Part shown: piece after piece, positions 1 through 5,193 of the stretch
Layout: every line of letters begins with the position of its first letter
Numbering within the stretch: position 1 is the first letter of the stretch
Assembly: GCA_030648695.1 (NCBI GenBank)
Contig: JAUSHG010000088.1
Location: 1 to 6,693, forward strand
Reading direction: 5' to 3'
Source: a bacterium
GTDB lineage: Bacteria > Patescibacteriota > Minisyncoccia > Phycocordibacterales > UBA10002
Length of the DNA stretch: 6,693 nt
Program-made: the position numbers and the translations under genes
The notes under the pieces: model-generated
Told to the model about the DNA's origin: nothing
What the model saw: the letters and a program-made list of their open reading frames with translations, nothing else
Databases searched by the model: none

Positions 1-185
1 AGCGTGCCGCGCTCCGGGAAGAAATCTTTTGAAAGTTCCTGAAACTGCGCGGCGGGGAGCGCTCCCCACATAGTGAGAGTTACGGCCTGTTCGCCGCCCT
101 GCCCTTTGGTCAGGGATATCGCCAAAAGCCCGGCAATGATGAAGAAGCCGAAGATACCCAATACCACTGTCTGAAATGTACTCAT
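1..185 (-). CDS. Extracellular solute-binding protein, N-terminal fragment (partial)
   Basis: Only the first 61 codons lie in the window; the gene runs off the left edge. It starts at an ATG at 185 and reads MSTFQTVVLGIFGFFIIAGL and onward. Residues about 7-25 form one strong hydrophobic segment without a lipobox cysteine. A short linker (KGQGGEQ) follows, then a stretch with VTLTMWGALP at about residues 35-44, which resembles the first beta strand of family 1 ABC-transporter solute-binding proteins (typically VTIWG.LP). The likely role is a membrane-tethered binding protein on the outer face that captures a sugar or other small solute for an ABC importer. Assignment rests on this short N-terminus, so substrate is unknown. 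It lies in the same direction as the methyltransferase, but a repeat-filled gap of more than 260 bases and an own extended -10 suggest independent transcription. No Shine-Dalgarno is visible. Confidence 0.6.
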   Translation of the reverse strand, partial: MSTFQTVVLGIFGFFIIAGLLAISLTKGQGGEQAVTLTMWGALPAAQFQELSKDFFPERGT

Positions 186-219
186 TGTCTAAAAAATAAT
201 AACGGTAATTTACGCATAC

Positions 220-228
220 AGTATAGCA
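220..228 (-). promoter_or_regulatory. Extended -10 promoter for the solute-binding protein gene
   Basis: On the minus strand the bases read TGCTATACT, which fits the extended -10 pattern TGnTATAAT with one mismatch. No good -35 hexamer is seen at 17 bases upstream, as is common for extended -10 promoters. Transcription would begin near 213, giving a leader of about 28 bases without a Shine-Dalgarno. Called by eye only. Confidence 0.45.
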
Positions 229-243
229 ATGAACGTTTTTAAA

Positions 244-284
244 TTCACCTAATTACCTAATTACCTAATTCACCTAATTTCTAA
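244..284. repeat. Short A+T-rich tandem repeat (CCTAATT family)
   Basis: Consecutive units read TTCACCTAA, TTACCTAA, TTACCTAA, TTCACCTAA and TTTCTAA, a 7-base core CCTAATT with one or two spacer bases. A 12-base piece, TAATTCACCTAA at 266-277, recurs in reverse complement at 368-379 on the other side of the hairpin element. This gap between the solute-binding protein and the methyltransferase (186-451) holds only repeats and the predicted promoter; no gene was recognised. Confidence 0.8.
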
Positions 285-296
285 TTGACAGTCCTC

Positions 297-357
297 TGTC
301 ATCCCCGCGCAGGCGGGGAACCAGAATGTCTGGATTCCCGCTTTCGCGGGAACGACA
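297..357. repeat. REPIN-like double-hairpin palindromic repeat
   Basis: Hairpin 1 has arms TCCCCGC (302-308) and GCGGGGA (313-319) around loop GCAG. Hairpin 2 has arms TTCCCGC (335-341) and GCGGGAA (346-352) around loop TTTC. Between them CCAG (321-324) pairs with CTGG (330-333), and TGTC (297-300) can pair with GACA (354-357), so the unit folds as two G+C-rich hairpins around a small central stem. It resembles the widespread dispersed repeat with a CCCGC-nnnn-GCGGG core found in many bacteria. Function is unknown; no associated transposase for this family is in the window. Confidence 0.75.
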
Positions 358-380
358 AGTCGTTTTATTAGGTGAATTAT

Positions 381-417
381 GGTTCAACTTCGTTCACCAT
401 CTTGAGCCTGTCGAAAG
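381..417. repeat. Dispersed 37-base hairpin repeat, copy 1
   Basis: This 37-base unit matches the tandem copies at 5932-5968 and 5970-6006 at 32 of 37 positions, in the same orientation. The core CACCATCTTGAGCCTG is shared by all three. It can fold into a stem-loop with outer pairs near TTC.AC/GTCGAA and inner pairs GTTCA/TGAGC. It resembles the GACAGGCTCA-type short repeat seen in many bacterial intergenic regions (recalled, not searched). Confidence 0.75.
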
Positions 418-440
418 AGAAATTAGACAATTAGAAATTA
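417..440. repeat. Short A+T-rich satellite, inverted relative to 244-284
   Basis: The bases read as repeated AATTAG-type units (GAAATTAG, ACAATTAG, AAATTA). The segment CAATTAGAAATT at 429-440 is close to the reverse complement of AATTTCTAATTG at 277-288, so the same satellite family occurs in both orientations around the two hairpin elements in this gap. Confidence 0.6.
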
Positions 441-476
441 CGGACTCATTTTCAAGTCCTCTTGAAAATAAGTCCG
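441..476. repeat. Long hairpin overlapping the 3' end of the methyltransferase gene
   Basis: Arms CGGACTcATTTTCAAG (441-456) and CTTGAAAATaAGTCCG (461-476) pair over 16 positions with one mismatch around the loop TCCT. The methyltransferase stop codon (452-454) lies inside it. On the minus-strand RNA it would form a strong stem at the very end of the message, followed by only a weak, interrupted run of U, so it could act as a terminator or 3'-end stabiliser, or be another palindromic repeat. Confidence 0.7.
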
Positions 477-982
477 TAGTGATGTGCTCCCGCCTGAATA
501 GAGCGCACAAACCGAAACCCCTGCTGTTCAAAAAGCAGACGCGCGGTTTGCTCGGGCACCACGTGGTCACTTCGCGGTCCTGTTCCGCCGAAAGAGCCGC
601 TCCAGTCAATAAGCAACACCTTGCCTGCGGGTTTCAATATTCGTGCAATTTCCTTGGCAAATCCTTCCCTGTCTTCGACCTGAAAAAGCACATTGGAGGC
701 AATCGCGGCATCCAGCGTGGCGGTTTTGAGATGCGTACCCTGCACCCGCTCCACATCCCCCCAGAGCGCTTCTATATTGTGCAGGCGTTCGTGCCGCGCA
801 CTGTTCTTGAGCCGCTCCAGAAGGTCTTTCTGCACTTCTATGGCGTACACCCGCCCCGCGCCTCCGACAGCGCGTGATGCCGCAAAGGTAAGCGCGCCGC
901 TTCCGGCGCCAAGGTCTGCGACGTGCGCGCCGCTCTGCAAATCAAACTGGGCAATAGTGTGGGAAGGATCTGAGAAGGACAT
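452..982 (-). CDS. Class I SAM-dependent methyltransferase
   Basis: The 176-residue product has the Rossmann-like fold of small class I methyltransferases. Motif I is VADLGAGSGALT (residues 21-32), the glycine-rich SAM loop. The acidic residue after strand 2 is E49 in YAIEV. GDVE (76-79) matches the motif that contacts the adenine, LDAAIASNVLF (90-100) is the motif IV strand, and LKPAGKVLLIDW (117-128) is the usual post-motif helix and strand. Overall it is closest to the UbiE/Methyltransf_31-like type. The substrate cannot be read from sequence, and there is no extra substrate domain. The start ATG at 982 leaves a normal N-terminus but has no Shine-Dalgarno; the bases upstream are a heptad satellite. 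The last codons and stop fall inside a 36-base hairpin. The gene lies downstream of gyrA and the IVP-like gene in the same direction. Confidence 0.85.
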   Translation of the reverse strand: MSFSDPSHTIAQFDLQSGAHVADLGAGSGALTFAASRAVGGAGRVYAIEVQKDLLERLKNSARHERLHNIEALWGDVERVQGTHLKTATLDAAIASNVLFQVEDREGFAKEIARILKPAGKVLLIDWSGSFGGTGPRSDHVVPEQTARLLFEQQGFRFVRSIQAGAHHYGLIFKRT

Positions 983-984
983 AA

Positions 985-1083
985 AAGAAAATTATCAATT
1001 TACAATGGTCAATTATCAATCAAGCTCAATCAAGAAAATTATCAATTTACAATGGTCAATTATCAATTAAATTTCAATTATCA
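985..1083. repeat. Heptad satellite (ATTATCA family) with a 36-base direct duplication
   Basis: Seven-base units run in register: ATTATCA, ATTTACA, ATGGTCA, ATTATCA at 991-1018, the same four again at 1038-1065, and a further ATTATCA at 1077-1083. The block 985-1020 is repeated exactly at 1032-1067 (36 bases, period 47). The array fills the whole gap between the methyltransferase start (982) and the IVP-like stop (1093). Confidence 0.9.
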
Positions 1084-1092
1084 GCAAGAAAT

Positions 1093-1479
1093 TCAAACAA
1101 TAGAATTCTCAATCGGCCTATTCGCTCTAGAAGACCTTACAATTTTAGCAAAAATAAGAAGCAATTCATGGGCTTCCTTCCGAAAAGGAAGAAGCTCCTC
1201 TTTTTTCTCCGGATGAGCGGCTGTCAACAAACGCAACCAATGTCGAGTTTCCTTGGTCTCTTTTTTTGAGATGCTTATCTTATGAATGAAATCTTTCTTA
1301 CTTTCTGCTTCTACGGCCTCACCATAGTTTGCTCCTATAGAACCTGATGCACCTACCAATTGACTGATGATTCTCTGATTCACGGCATCAGGTTTAATAG
1401 TACGGCAAAAAGTGATTACCTTTTCTGCAAAGACAGTAGTACGTTCTTCCAGATTGAAAATTCTCTCATTTGTCGCCAT
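1093..1479 (-). CDS. Four-helix-bundle protein of the 23S rRNA intervening-sequence (IVP/S23) family
   Basis: The 128-residue product is strongly helical and matches the S23/IVP family. Diagnostic stretches are QLVGASGSIGANYGEAVEAE (residues 40-59), ESKKDFIHKISISKKETKET (59-78) and HWLRLL (80-85). Length is normal for the family (about 115-130). Related proteins form pentameric four-helix bundles and occur inside 23S rRNA intervening sequences or as free genes; Avd of diversity-generating retroelements is a relative. Their biochemical role is unclear, with nucleic-acid binding suspected. The frame is open up to 1530, but the extra 17 residues (with FQLSISNFQ) are translated satellite DNA and overlap the gyrA stop, so ATG 1479 (MATNERIFNLEERT) is preferred. 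There is no Shine-Dalgarno. Heptad arrays of one family in opposite orientation flank the gene. Confidence 0.88.
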   Translation of the reverse strand: MATNERIFNLEERTTVFAEKVITFCRTIKPDAVNQRIISQLVGASGSIGANYGEAVEAESKKDFIHKISISKKETKETRHWLRLLTAAHPEKKEELLPFRKEAHELLLIFAKIVRSSRANRPIENSIV

Positions 1480-1482
1480 TGA

Positions 1483-1517
1483 TTGAAAATTGGAAATTGA
1501 TAATTGAAAATTCATTG
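1483..1517. repeat. Heptad satellite (TTGATAA family), mirror of the array at 985-1083
   Basis: Units read TTGAAAA (1483-1489), TTGGAAA, TTGATAA (1497-1503), TTGAAAA and a decayed TTCATTG. The reverse complement of TTGATAA is TTATCAA, a rotation of the ATTATCA unit downstream of the IVP-like gene, so the two arrays are one family in opposite orientation. This array fills the 41-base gap between the gyrA stop and the IVP-like start. Confidence 0.85.
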
Positions 1518-1520
1518 CGC

Positions 1521-3971
1521 CTATAGACACGTCAATGACGCAATGCTGTCCCCTTCTCTCAATTTCATAATCCGGACTCCCTGCGTGGAACGTCCCAATG
1601 TGGGAATCTCTTTCACATCGGTGCGAATCACCTGCCCCTTGCGCGACATGGCAACCACTTCCTCATCCGGAGACGTAATCATGTGCGCGCCGCAGAGTTT
1701 GCCGGTCTTTTGCGTAATGTTGGCGGTCTTGATGCCGCTTCCCCCGCGCTTCTGCGTTTTATATTCGGAAAGTTTGGTCTTCTTGCCGTATCCTTTCTCC
1801 ATAATCACGAGCAGTTCCGGATTGGCTGTCCCCTTTTTCACGATGGAAACACCCATGATATAGTCGCCTTTCGGAAGGCGCATGGCCTTGACCCCCGCGG
1901 CTCCGCGCCCCATCTCACGAATATCGCTCTCCTTGAAACGGATGGCCTGTCCTCGTGAAGTTACGAGCACCGCCTCATCCCCTTTCTCAACAAACGAGGC
2001 GGATACCAGTTCGTCTCCTGCCTTCAAACTAATGGCGATAAGCCCGCTCCGGCGCACATCATGAAAGCTTTTTGCCGCCACTTTTTTGCCGATTCCGTTT
2101 TTCGTAACCATAAGGAGCGAAAGTGTATTGGCCTTCACCTCTTTCGGCATGGGCAGAATTGAGGTTACTTTCTCCTCGGGCGAGAGCGGGAGAAAATTCA
2201 TAACCGACTTGCCCTTGGTCGCCCTCCGTCCCTCCGGAATTTCATACATCTTTATCTGAAACGCCTTGCCTTTGTCCGTAAAGAACAGCAGGTCATTGTG
2301 TGTGGTGCCGGTAAGTACGTGCGTCACGAAGTCCTCATCTTTCGTGTCCAAATCAACCACGCCAATGCCGCCGCGGCGCTGTTTGCGAAACTCCTCGGGG
2401 TCGGTGCGCTTGATGTACCCTCCCTTGGTAAACACGAGCACTGCCTCGGCATCCGGAATCAGGTCTTCCTCGGAAAAGGCCTTTGCACTGTGCTTGATAA
2501 CGCGGGTCTTGCGCTCGTCCCCGTACTTCTCACCGATTTCCTGAAGTTCCTTTTTGATAACCGCGGAAATTCTCTTGGGACTGCTCAAAATCTCCTTCAA
2601 CTGCGCGATGAGCGCCTGCACGGCCGAGAGCTCATCTTCAATTTTCTTGCGTTCAAGTCCCGCGAGGCGCGACAGCTTCATTTCCAGAATCGCCGTGGCC
2701 TGCAGGTCGGAAAATCTGAAGGTCTTGATGAGTGCGGCCTTCGCGGTTTCCACATCAGCCGATTTCTTGATGAGCTTGATGATTTCATCAATATGGTCGA
2801 GTGCTTTGGAGAGACCGAGCAGGATATGCTCGCGGTCTTCGGCTTTTTTCAGGTCAAACGCCGTCCGGCGCCGCACCACCACCTCGCGGTGCTTCACGAA
2901 TTCTTCAAGCATGGCCTTGAGGGAGAGCGTCTGGGGCGTGCCATTAACGAGCGCCACACAGTTGTAATGGAACATTTCCTCAAGCTGGGTGTGCTTGTAA
3001 AGAGTATTCAACACTTTTTCGGGGAAGCTTCCCTGTTTGAGGTCTATGACAATACGCACGTCGCGGGTGGATTCATCGCGCAGTCCCTTGATGCCGTCCA
3101 CCTTTTTCTCACGCACCAGTTCGGCAATCTTCATGATGAGTTCCGACTTGTTCACGCGGTACGGAATGGAGGTGATGATAATCTGGTACTGTCCCGCTTT
3201 GTTCTCCACGATTTCCGCCACACCTCGCGTCTGCACGCCGCCTTTTCCGGTCGCATAGGCATGCGCCAAATCACGGGTGCCATACACCACTCCGCCGGTC
3301 GGAAAATCAGGACCGGTGACAAACTGCAATAAATCCTCTGTGGTCGCGTCACGGTTTTCAATCAAATGCAGCGTAGCGGCGACCACTTCCCGCAAATTAT
3401 GGGGCGGGATATTGGTGGCCATGCCGACCGCAATGCCGAGCGTCCCATTCAAGAGCAGATTCGGCACCGCCGAGGGAAGCACGGTGGGTTCCTTGCGGGT
3501 GCCGTCGTAATTCGGGCGGAAGTCAACGGTCTCCTTATCAATGTCGCGGAGAAGTTCGCTCGCCACACGCGACATCTTGGCCTCGGTATACCGGTAGGCG
3601 GCCGGCGGGTCACCGTCCTGCGAACCAAAGTTTCCCTGTCCGATAATGAGCGGATAGCGAAACGAAAATGACTGGGCCATTTTCACCATGGCATCATAGA
3701 CCGACACGTCCCCGTGCGGGTGATATTTTCCAAGCACATCTCCGACCACCGTGGCTGATTTTCTGGTCTTGGCCGAGGCGGAAAGCCCCATTTCCTGCAT
3801 GGAAAAGAGAATCCGGCGATGCACGGGCTTGAGCCCGTCGCGTATATCCGGCAATGCGCGGGCGGTAATCACCGACATGGCATAGTCCAGATAGGACTCT
3901 TTCATTTCCGCAACCAAATTGCGGTCAATAATGCCGTTGTGTTCAGCTGTTTTCTCCTTTGGCTCTGGCAT
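1521..3971 (-). CDS. gyrA: DNA gyrase subunit A
   Basis: This is the 816-residue breakage-reunion subunit of gyrase, which with GyrB (not in the window) introduces negative supercoils using ATP. The N-terminal winged-helix/tower domain spans about residues 1-500. It contains ALPDIRDGLKPVHRRIL (39-55), GKYHPHGD (81-88) and RYTE (127-130), with Y128 the catalytic tyrosine and R127 beside it. Coiled-coil and tower segments include EDREHILLGL (378-387). The C-terminal beta-pinwheel (about 505-816) has a GyrA box QRRGGIG (531-537) and a second box-like QKRGGSG (740-746), supporting gyrase rather than topoisomerase IV. The position equal to E. coli Ser83 is Val89, while D93 matches Asp87. There is no acidic C-terminal tail. 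The start ATG has a strong Shine-Dalgarno (AAGGGGG) four bases away, inside a hairpin. Length is normal for the family. Confidence 0.97.
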   Translation of the reverse strand: MPEPKEKTAEHNGIIDRNLVAEMKESYLDYAMSVITARALPDIRDGLKPVHRRILFSMQEMGLSASAKTRKSATVVGDVLGKYHPHGDVSVYDAMVKMAQSFSFRYPLIIGQGNFGSQDGDPPAAYRYTEAKMSRVASELLRDIDKETVDFRPNYDGTRKEPTVLPSAVPNLLLNGTLGIAVGMATNIPPHNLREVVAATLHLIENRDATTEDLLQFVTGPDFPTGGVVYGTRDLAHAYATGKGGVQTRGVAEIVENKAGQYQIIITSIPYRVNKSELIMKIAELVREKKVDGIKGLRDESTRDVRIVIDLKQGSFPEKVLNTLYKHTQLEEMFHYNCVALVNGTPQTLSLKAMLEEFVKHREVVVRRRTAFDLKKAEDREHILLGLSKALDHIDEIIKLIKKSADVETAKAALIKTFRFSDLQATAILEMKLSRLAGLERKKIEDELSAVQALIAQLKEILSSPKRISAVIKKELQEIGEKYGDERKTRVIKHSAKAFSEEDLIPDAEAVLVFTKGGYIKRTDPEEFRKQRRGGIGVVDLDTKDEDFVTHVLTGTTHNDLLFFTDKGKAFQIKMYEIPEGRRATKGKSVMNFLPLSPEEKVTSILPMPKEVKANTLSLLMVTKNGIGKKVAAKSFHDVRRSGLIAISLKAGDELVSASFVEKGDEAVLVTSRGQAIRFKESDIREMGRGAAGVKAMRLPKGDYIMGVSIVKKGTANPELLVIMEKGYGKKTKLSEYKTQKRGGSGIKTANITQKTGKLCGAHMITSPDEEVVAMSRKGQVIRTDVKEIPTLGRSTQGVRIMKLREGDSIASLTCL

Positions 3972-3993
3972 AAATCCCCCTTAACAAAGGGGG
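3972..3993 (-). promoter_or_regulatory. gyrA ribosome binding site inside a hairpin
   Basis: On the minus strand AAGGGGG (3982-3976) sits four bases before the gyrA ATG and is the only strong Shine-Dalgarno in the window at a preferred start. It is also the 3' arm of a hairpin with CCCCCTT (3993-3987) and loop TGTT. When folded, the ribosome binding site would be paired over all seven bases, so leader folding may control gyrA translation. Confidence 0.65.
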
Positions 3994-4070
3994 TGACTCA
4001 TTCTGATGAGTCGGGGGTTGTTACAACCCTCCTCCGACTTGAGTCGGAGTGCTCCCTTTAATAAGGGAGA
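3975..4070. repeat. Palindromic four-hairpin element in the gyrA leader
   Basis: Four hairpins lie in a row: CCCCCTT/AAGGGGG (3976-3993), GACTCAT/ATGAGTC (3995-4012), CTCCGACT/AGTCGGAG (4032-4049) and CTCCCTT/AAGGGAG (4052-4069). The whole unit is itself an imperfect inverted repeat centred near 4022 on GTTGT-T-ACAAC, with hairpin 1 mirroring hairpin 4 and hairpin 2 mirroring hairpin 3. This layout suggests a MITE-like non-autonomous palindromic element or a structured leader. No clear target-site duplication is visible at its edges. Confidence 0.85.
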
Positions 4071-4098
4071 TTCTATCATAATTTTACTCACCTGTCAC
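4070..4098 (-). promoter_or_regulatory. Sigma70-type promoter for gyrA
   Basis: On the minus strand GTGACA (4098-4093) and TAGAAT (4075-4070) are separated by exactly 17 bases; each matches its consensus (TTGACA, TATAAT) at five of six positions. The start would fall near 4063, at the edge of the palindromic element, so the leader of about 90 bases would consist almost wholly of the four hairpins. The -35 overlaps the last codons of the upstream membrane protein gene. Confidence 0.5.
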
Positions 4099-4383
4099 AC
4101 CATTTTCAACCGCATTTTCCTCTCGCAAAATGGGATAAATGCTCTCCACTCCGGTCATGCGCTCTTTGATGGCGTTAAAGGCCTCCCGGACGGCACTCAC
4201 CTCGCCTTCCATGACGCTTGAGTCGCTTTTTGAAACCGTCACCGCACTATCCGGTGTTCCGGCCGTGAGGGACAGGAGCCAAAAGAGAACCACGAGGAGG
4301 GTGATGCCGCACGCGGCAAACAGCGCAATCTTTTTACGCACCGGTTCCGGCTTTTTCTGGAGTTGTTCAATAAAATGAAGCAT
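4084..4383 (-). CDS. Small single-pass membrane protein, function unknown
   Basis: The 99-residue product begins MLHFIEQLQKKPEPVRKKIA, a basic, helical N-terminus, followed by one hydrophobic membrane helix at about residues 19-40 (ending VVLFWLLSL). The remaining 60 residues are acidic and polar, with a likely amphipathic helix at 60-82 (EGEVSAVREAFNAIKERMTG). The charge pattern places the N-terminus in the cytoplasm and the tail outside. Similar short proteins with a QKKPE.VRK.IA lead are remembered from Parcubacteria genomes, with no known role. ATG 4383 is chosen over an in-frame GTG at 4395, which would lie at the first unit of the heptad satellite; neither has a Shine-Dalgarno. It lies between the MBL-fold gene and gyrA in the same direction, so cotranscription with the MBL gene is plausible. 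Confidence 0.72.
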   Translation of the reverse strand: MLHFIEQLQKKPEPVRKKIALFAACGITLLVVLFWLLSLTAGTPDSAVTVSKSDSSVMEGEVSAVREAFNAIKERMTGVESIYPILREENAVENGVTGE

Positions 4384-4394
4384 GGCGTTACTCA

Positions 4395-4450
4395 CTGTTA
4401 ACTGTTAACTTTTGACTGTTAACGGTTAAGAGTTAATGGTTAACGGTTGG
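4395..4450. repeat. Eight-unit heptad satellite (CTGTTAA family)
   Basis: Eight 7-base units follow without interruption: CTGTTAA, CTGTTAA, CTTTTGA, CTGTTAA, CGGTTAA, GAGTTAA, TGGTTAA and CGGTTGG, 56 bases in all. They fill the gap between the MBL-fold stop codon (4454-4456) and the membrane-protein start (4383). Confidence 0.92.
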
Positions 4451-4453
4451 AAA

Positions 4454-5137
4454 TCATTGTCCTGCCTTGAGCACAATGATTTCCGCTTCTTTCCCCTCCA
4501 AATCCTTTTTCTTGATGGTCAGTTTCTCCTGCTGCTCCGTCTTTTCTTCTCCGGCTTCCTTCAAAAACTGCTTGAGCGCATTGCTCTCCCCGAGTCCCGC
4601 GAAATGTATGGGAATAATAAGGCGCGGCTCAAGCGAAACGCAGAGCTTCTCGGCTTCCTGCGGGGTCAACACTCCCTCTCCTCCAATCGGTACGAACAGG
4701 ATATCAATGTCATCAAGCTCTTCTTTGAGTTTCTCCGGCAGTTCCGGAGACGAAAGTGCACCGAGGAAACAGAGCTTCATGCCTTCAAGCCGGATGGTGT
4801 AGACCGTGTTTAACTTGCCCGTTCGGGTTTCGCCTTGCGAAAGCCGCTCGGGTTTCCCCTCTTTTTCCACCCCATACCCCGAGCGCGTCTCAAATCCGCG
4901 GATGCCGACTCCCTGTATCTCATACTCGCCTGCTCCACGAACCTCAAACGGCTTACGGTCTCCGTGCGATACGGTGTCAAATCCGTTCATGTCTCTGTGA
5001 TTCAGTGTGGAAAGCACAATGTCCGCTCCAAAGCGGCTCCCCTTGAGTGAGGATTCTTTGGAGGGCGGATTGATGGCAAGCACCGTATCCCCGAACTGCA
5101 GTTTGACGAACTCCCCGCCTAAATAAGTAATTATCAT
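4454..5137 (-). CDS. MBL-fold (metallo-beta-lactamase superfamily) protein with a degenerate metal site
   Basis: The 227-residue product resembles the Lactamase_B_3/UPF0173 branch of the MBL fold. It starts MIITYLGGEFVKLQFGDTVL, the usual first beta hairpin. The metal-motif region reads LSTLNHRDMNGF (42-53), where a canonical THxHxDH keeps only H47 and D49. Other landmarks are GAGEYEIQGVGIRGFET (68-84), FLGALSS (124-130, where the family usually has GD, here G-A127), LFVPIGG (147-153) and IIPIHF (174-179, with H178 kept). It is probably cytoplasmic; catalytic activity is doubtful because several ligands are missing. The frame is open to 5278, but the extra residues translate a transposon palindrome and the transposase gene antisense, so ATG 5137 is preferred. 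The RAYT element begins ten bases upstream. Same direction as the membrane-protein gene and gyrA. Confidence 0.82.
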   Translation of the reverse strand: MIITYLGGEFVKLQFGDTVLAINPPSKESSLKGSRFGADIVLSTLNHRDMNGFDTVSHGDRKPFEVRGAGEYEIQGVGIRGFETRSGYGVEKEGKPERLSQGETRTGKLNTVYTIRLEGMKLCFLGALSSPELPEKLKEELDDIDILFVPIGGEGVLTPQEAEKLCVSLEPRLIIPIHFAGLGESNALKQFLKEAGEEKTEQQEKLTIKKKDLEGKEAEIIVLKAGQ

Positions 5138-5146
5138 GCTCGGTAC

Positions 5147-5175
5147 AATCTGTCGACCTGTGAGGTCGACAGATT
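5147..5175. repeat. Left REP palindrome of the RAYT unit
   Basis: A perfect hairpin with 13-base arms (AATCTGTCGACCT and its complement) around the loop GTG. It starts ten bases upstream of the MBL-fold start codon and ends 16 bases before the transposase ATG at 5192. On the minus strand its translation gives the SVDLTGRQ stretch that extends the MBL frame artificially. Confidence 0.9.
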
Positions 5176-5184
5176 TCTTACTAT

Positions 5185-5193
5185 TGCTACAAT
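5185..5193 (+). promoter_or_regulatory. Extended -10 candidate for the transposase gene
   Basis: The bases TGCTACAAT fit the extended -10 pattern TGnTATAAT with one mismatch, and closely resemble the TGCTATACT at the solute-binding protein gene. They overlap the first ATG (5192), so transcription would begin near 5200 and could give a leaderless message starting at the second ATG (5201). No -35 of quality is seen. Confidence 0.35.

Noticed and set aside
326..877. A 183-codon open frame on the plus strand
   Set aside because: It begins in the REPIN-like repeat and runs antisense to the methyltransferase; no family resemblance.
985..1067. CRISPR array
   Set aside because: There are only two copies of a 36-base unit, the spacer is just 11 bases, the unit is made of heptads, and no cas gene is present.
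1480..1530. N-terminal extension of the IVP-like protein to 1530
   Set aside because: The extra residues translate the heptad satellite and overlap the gyrA stop; family members begin near the MATNERIFNLEERT position.
2298..3332. A 344-codon open frame on the plus strand
   Set aside because: It lies wholly antisense to gyrA, whose protein motifs are unmistakable, and its product has no recognisable domain.
3995..4040. Hammerhead ribozyme core (CTGATGAG at 4003-4010)
   Set aside because: The CTGATGAG is followed by a stem-like region, but the required CGAAA strand does not appear after it; the string is explained by the GACTCAT/ATGAGTC hairpin.
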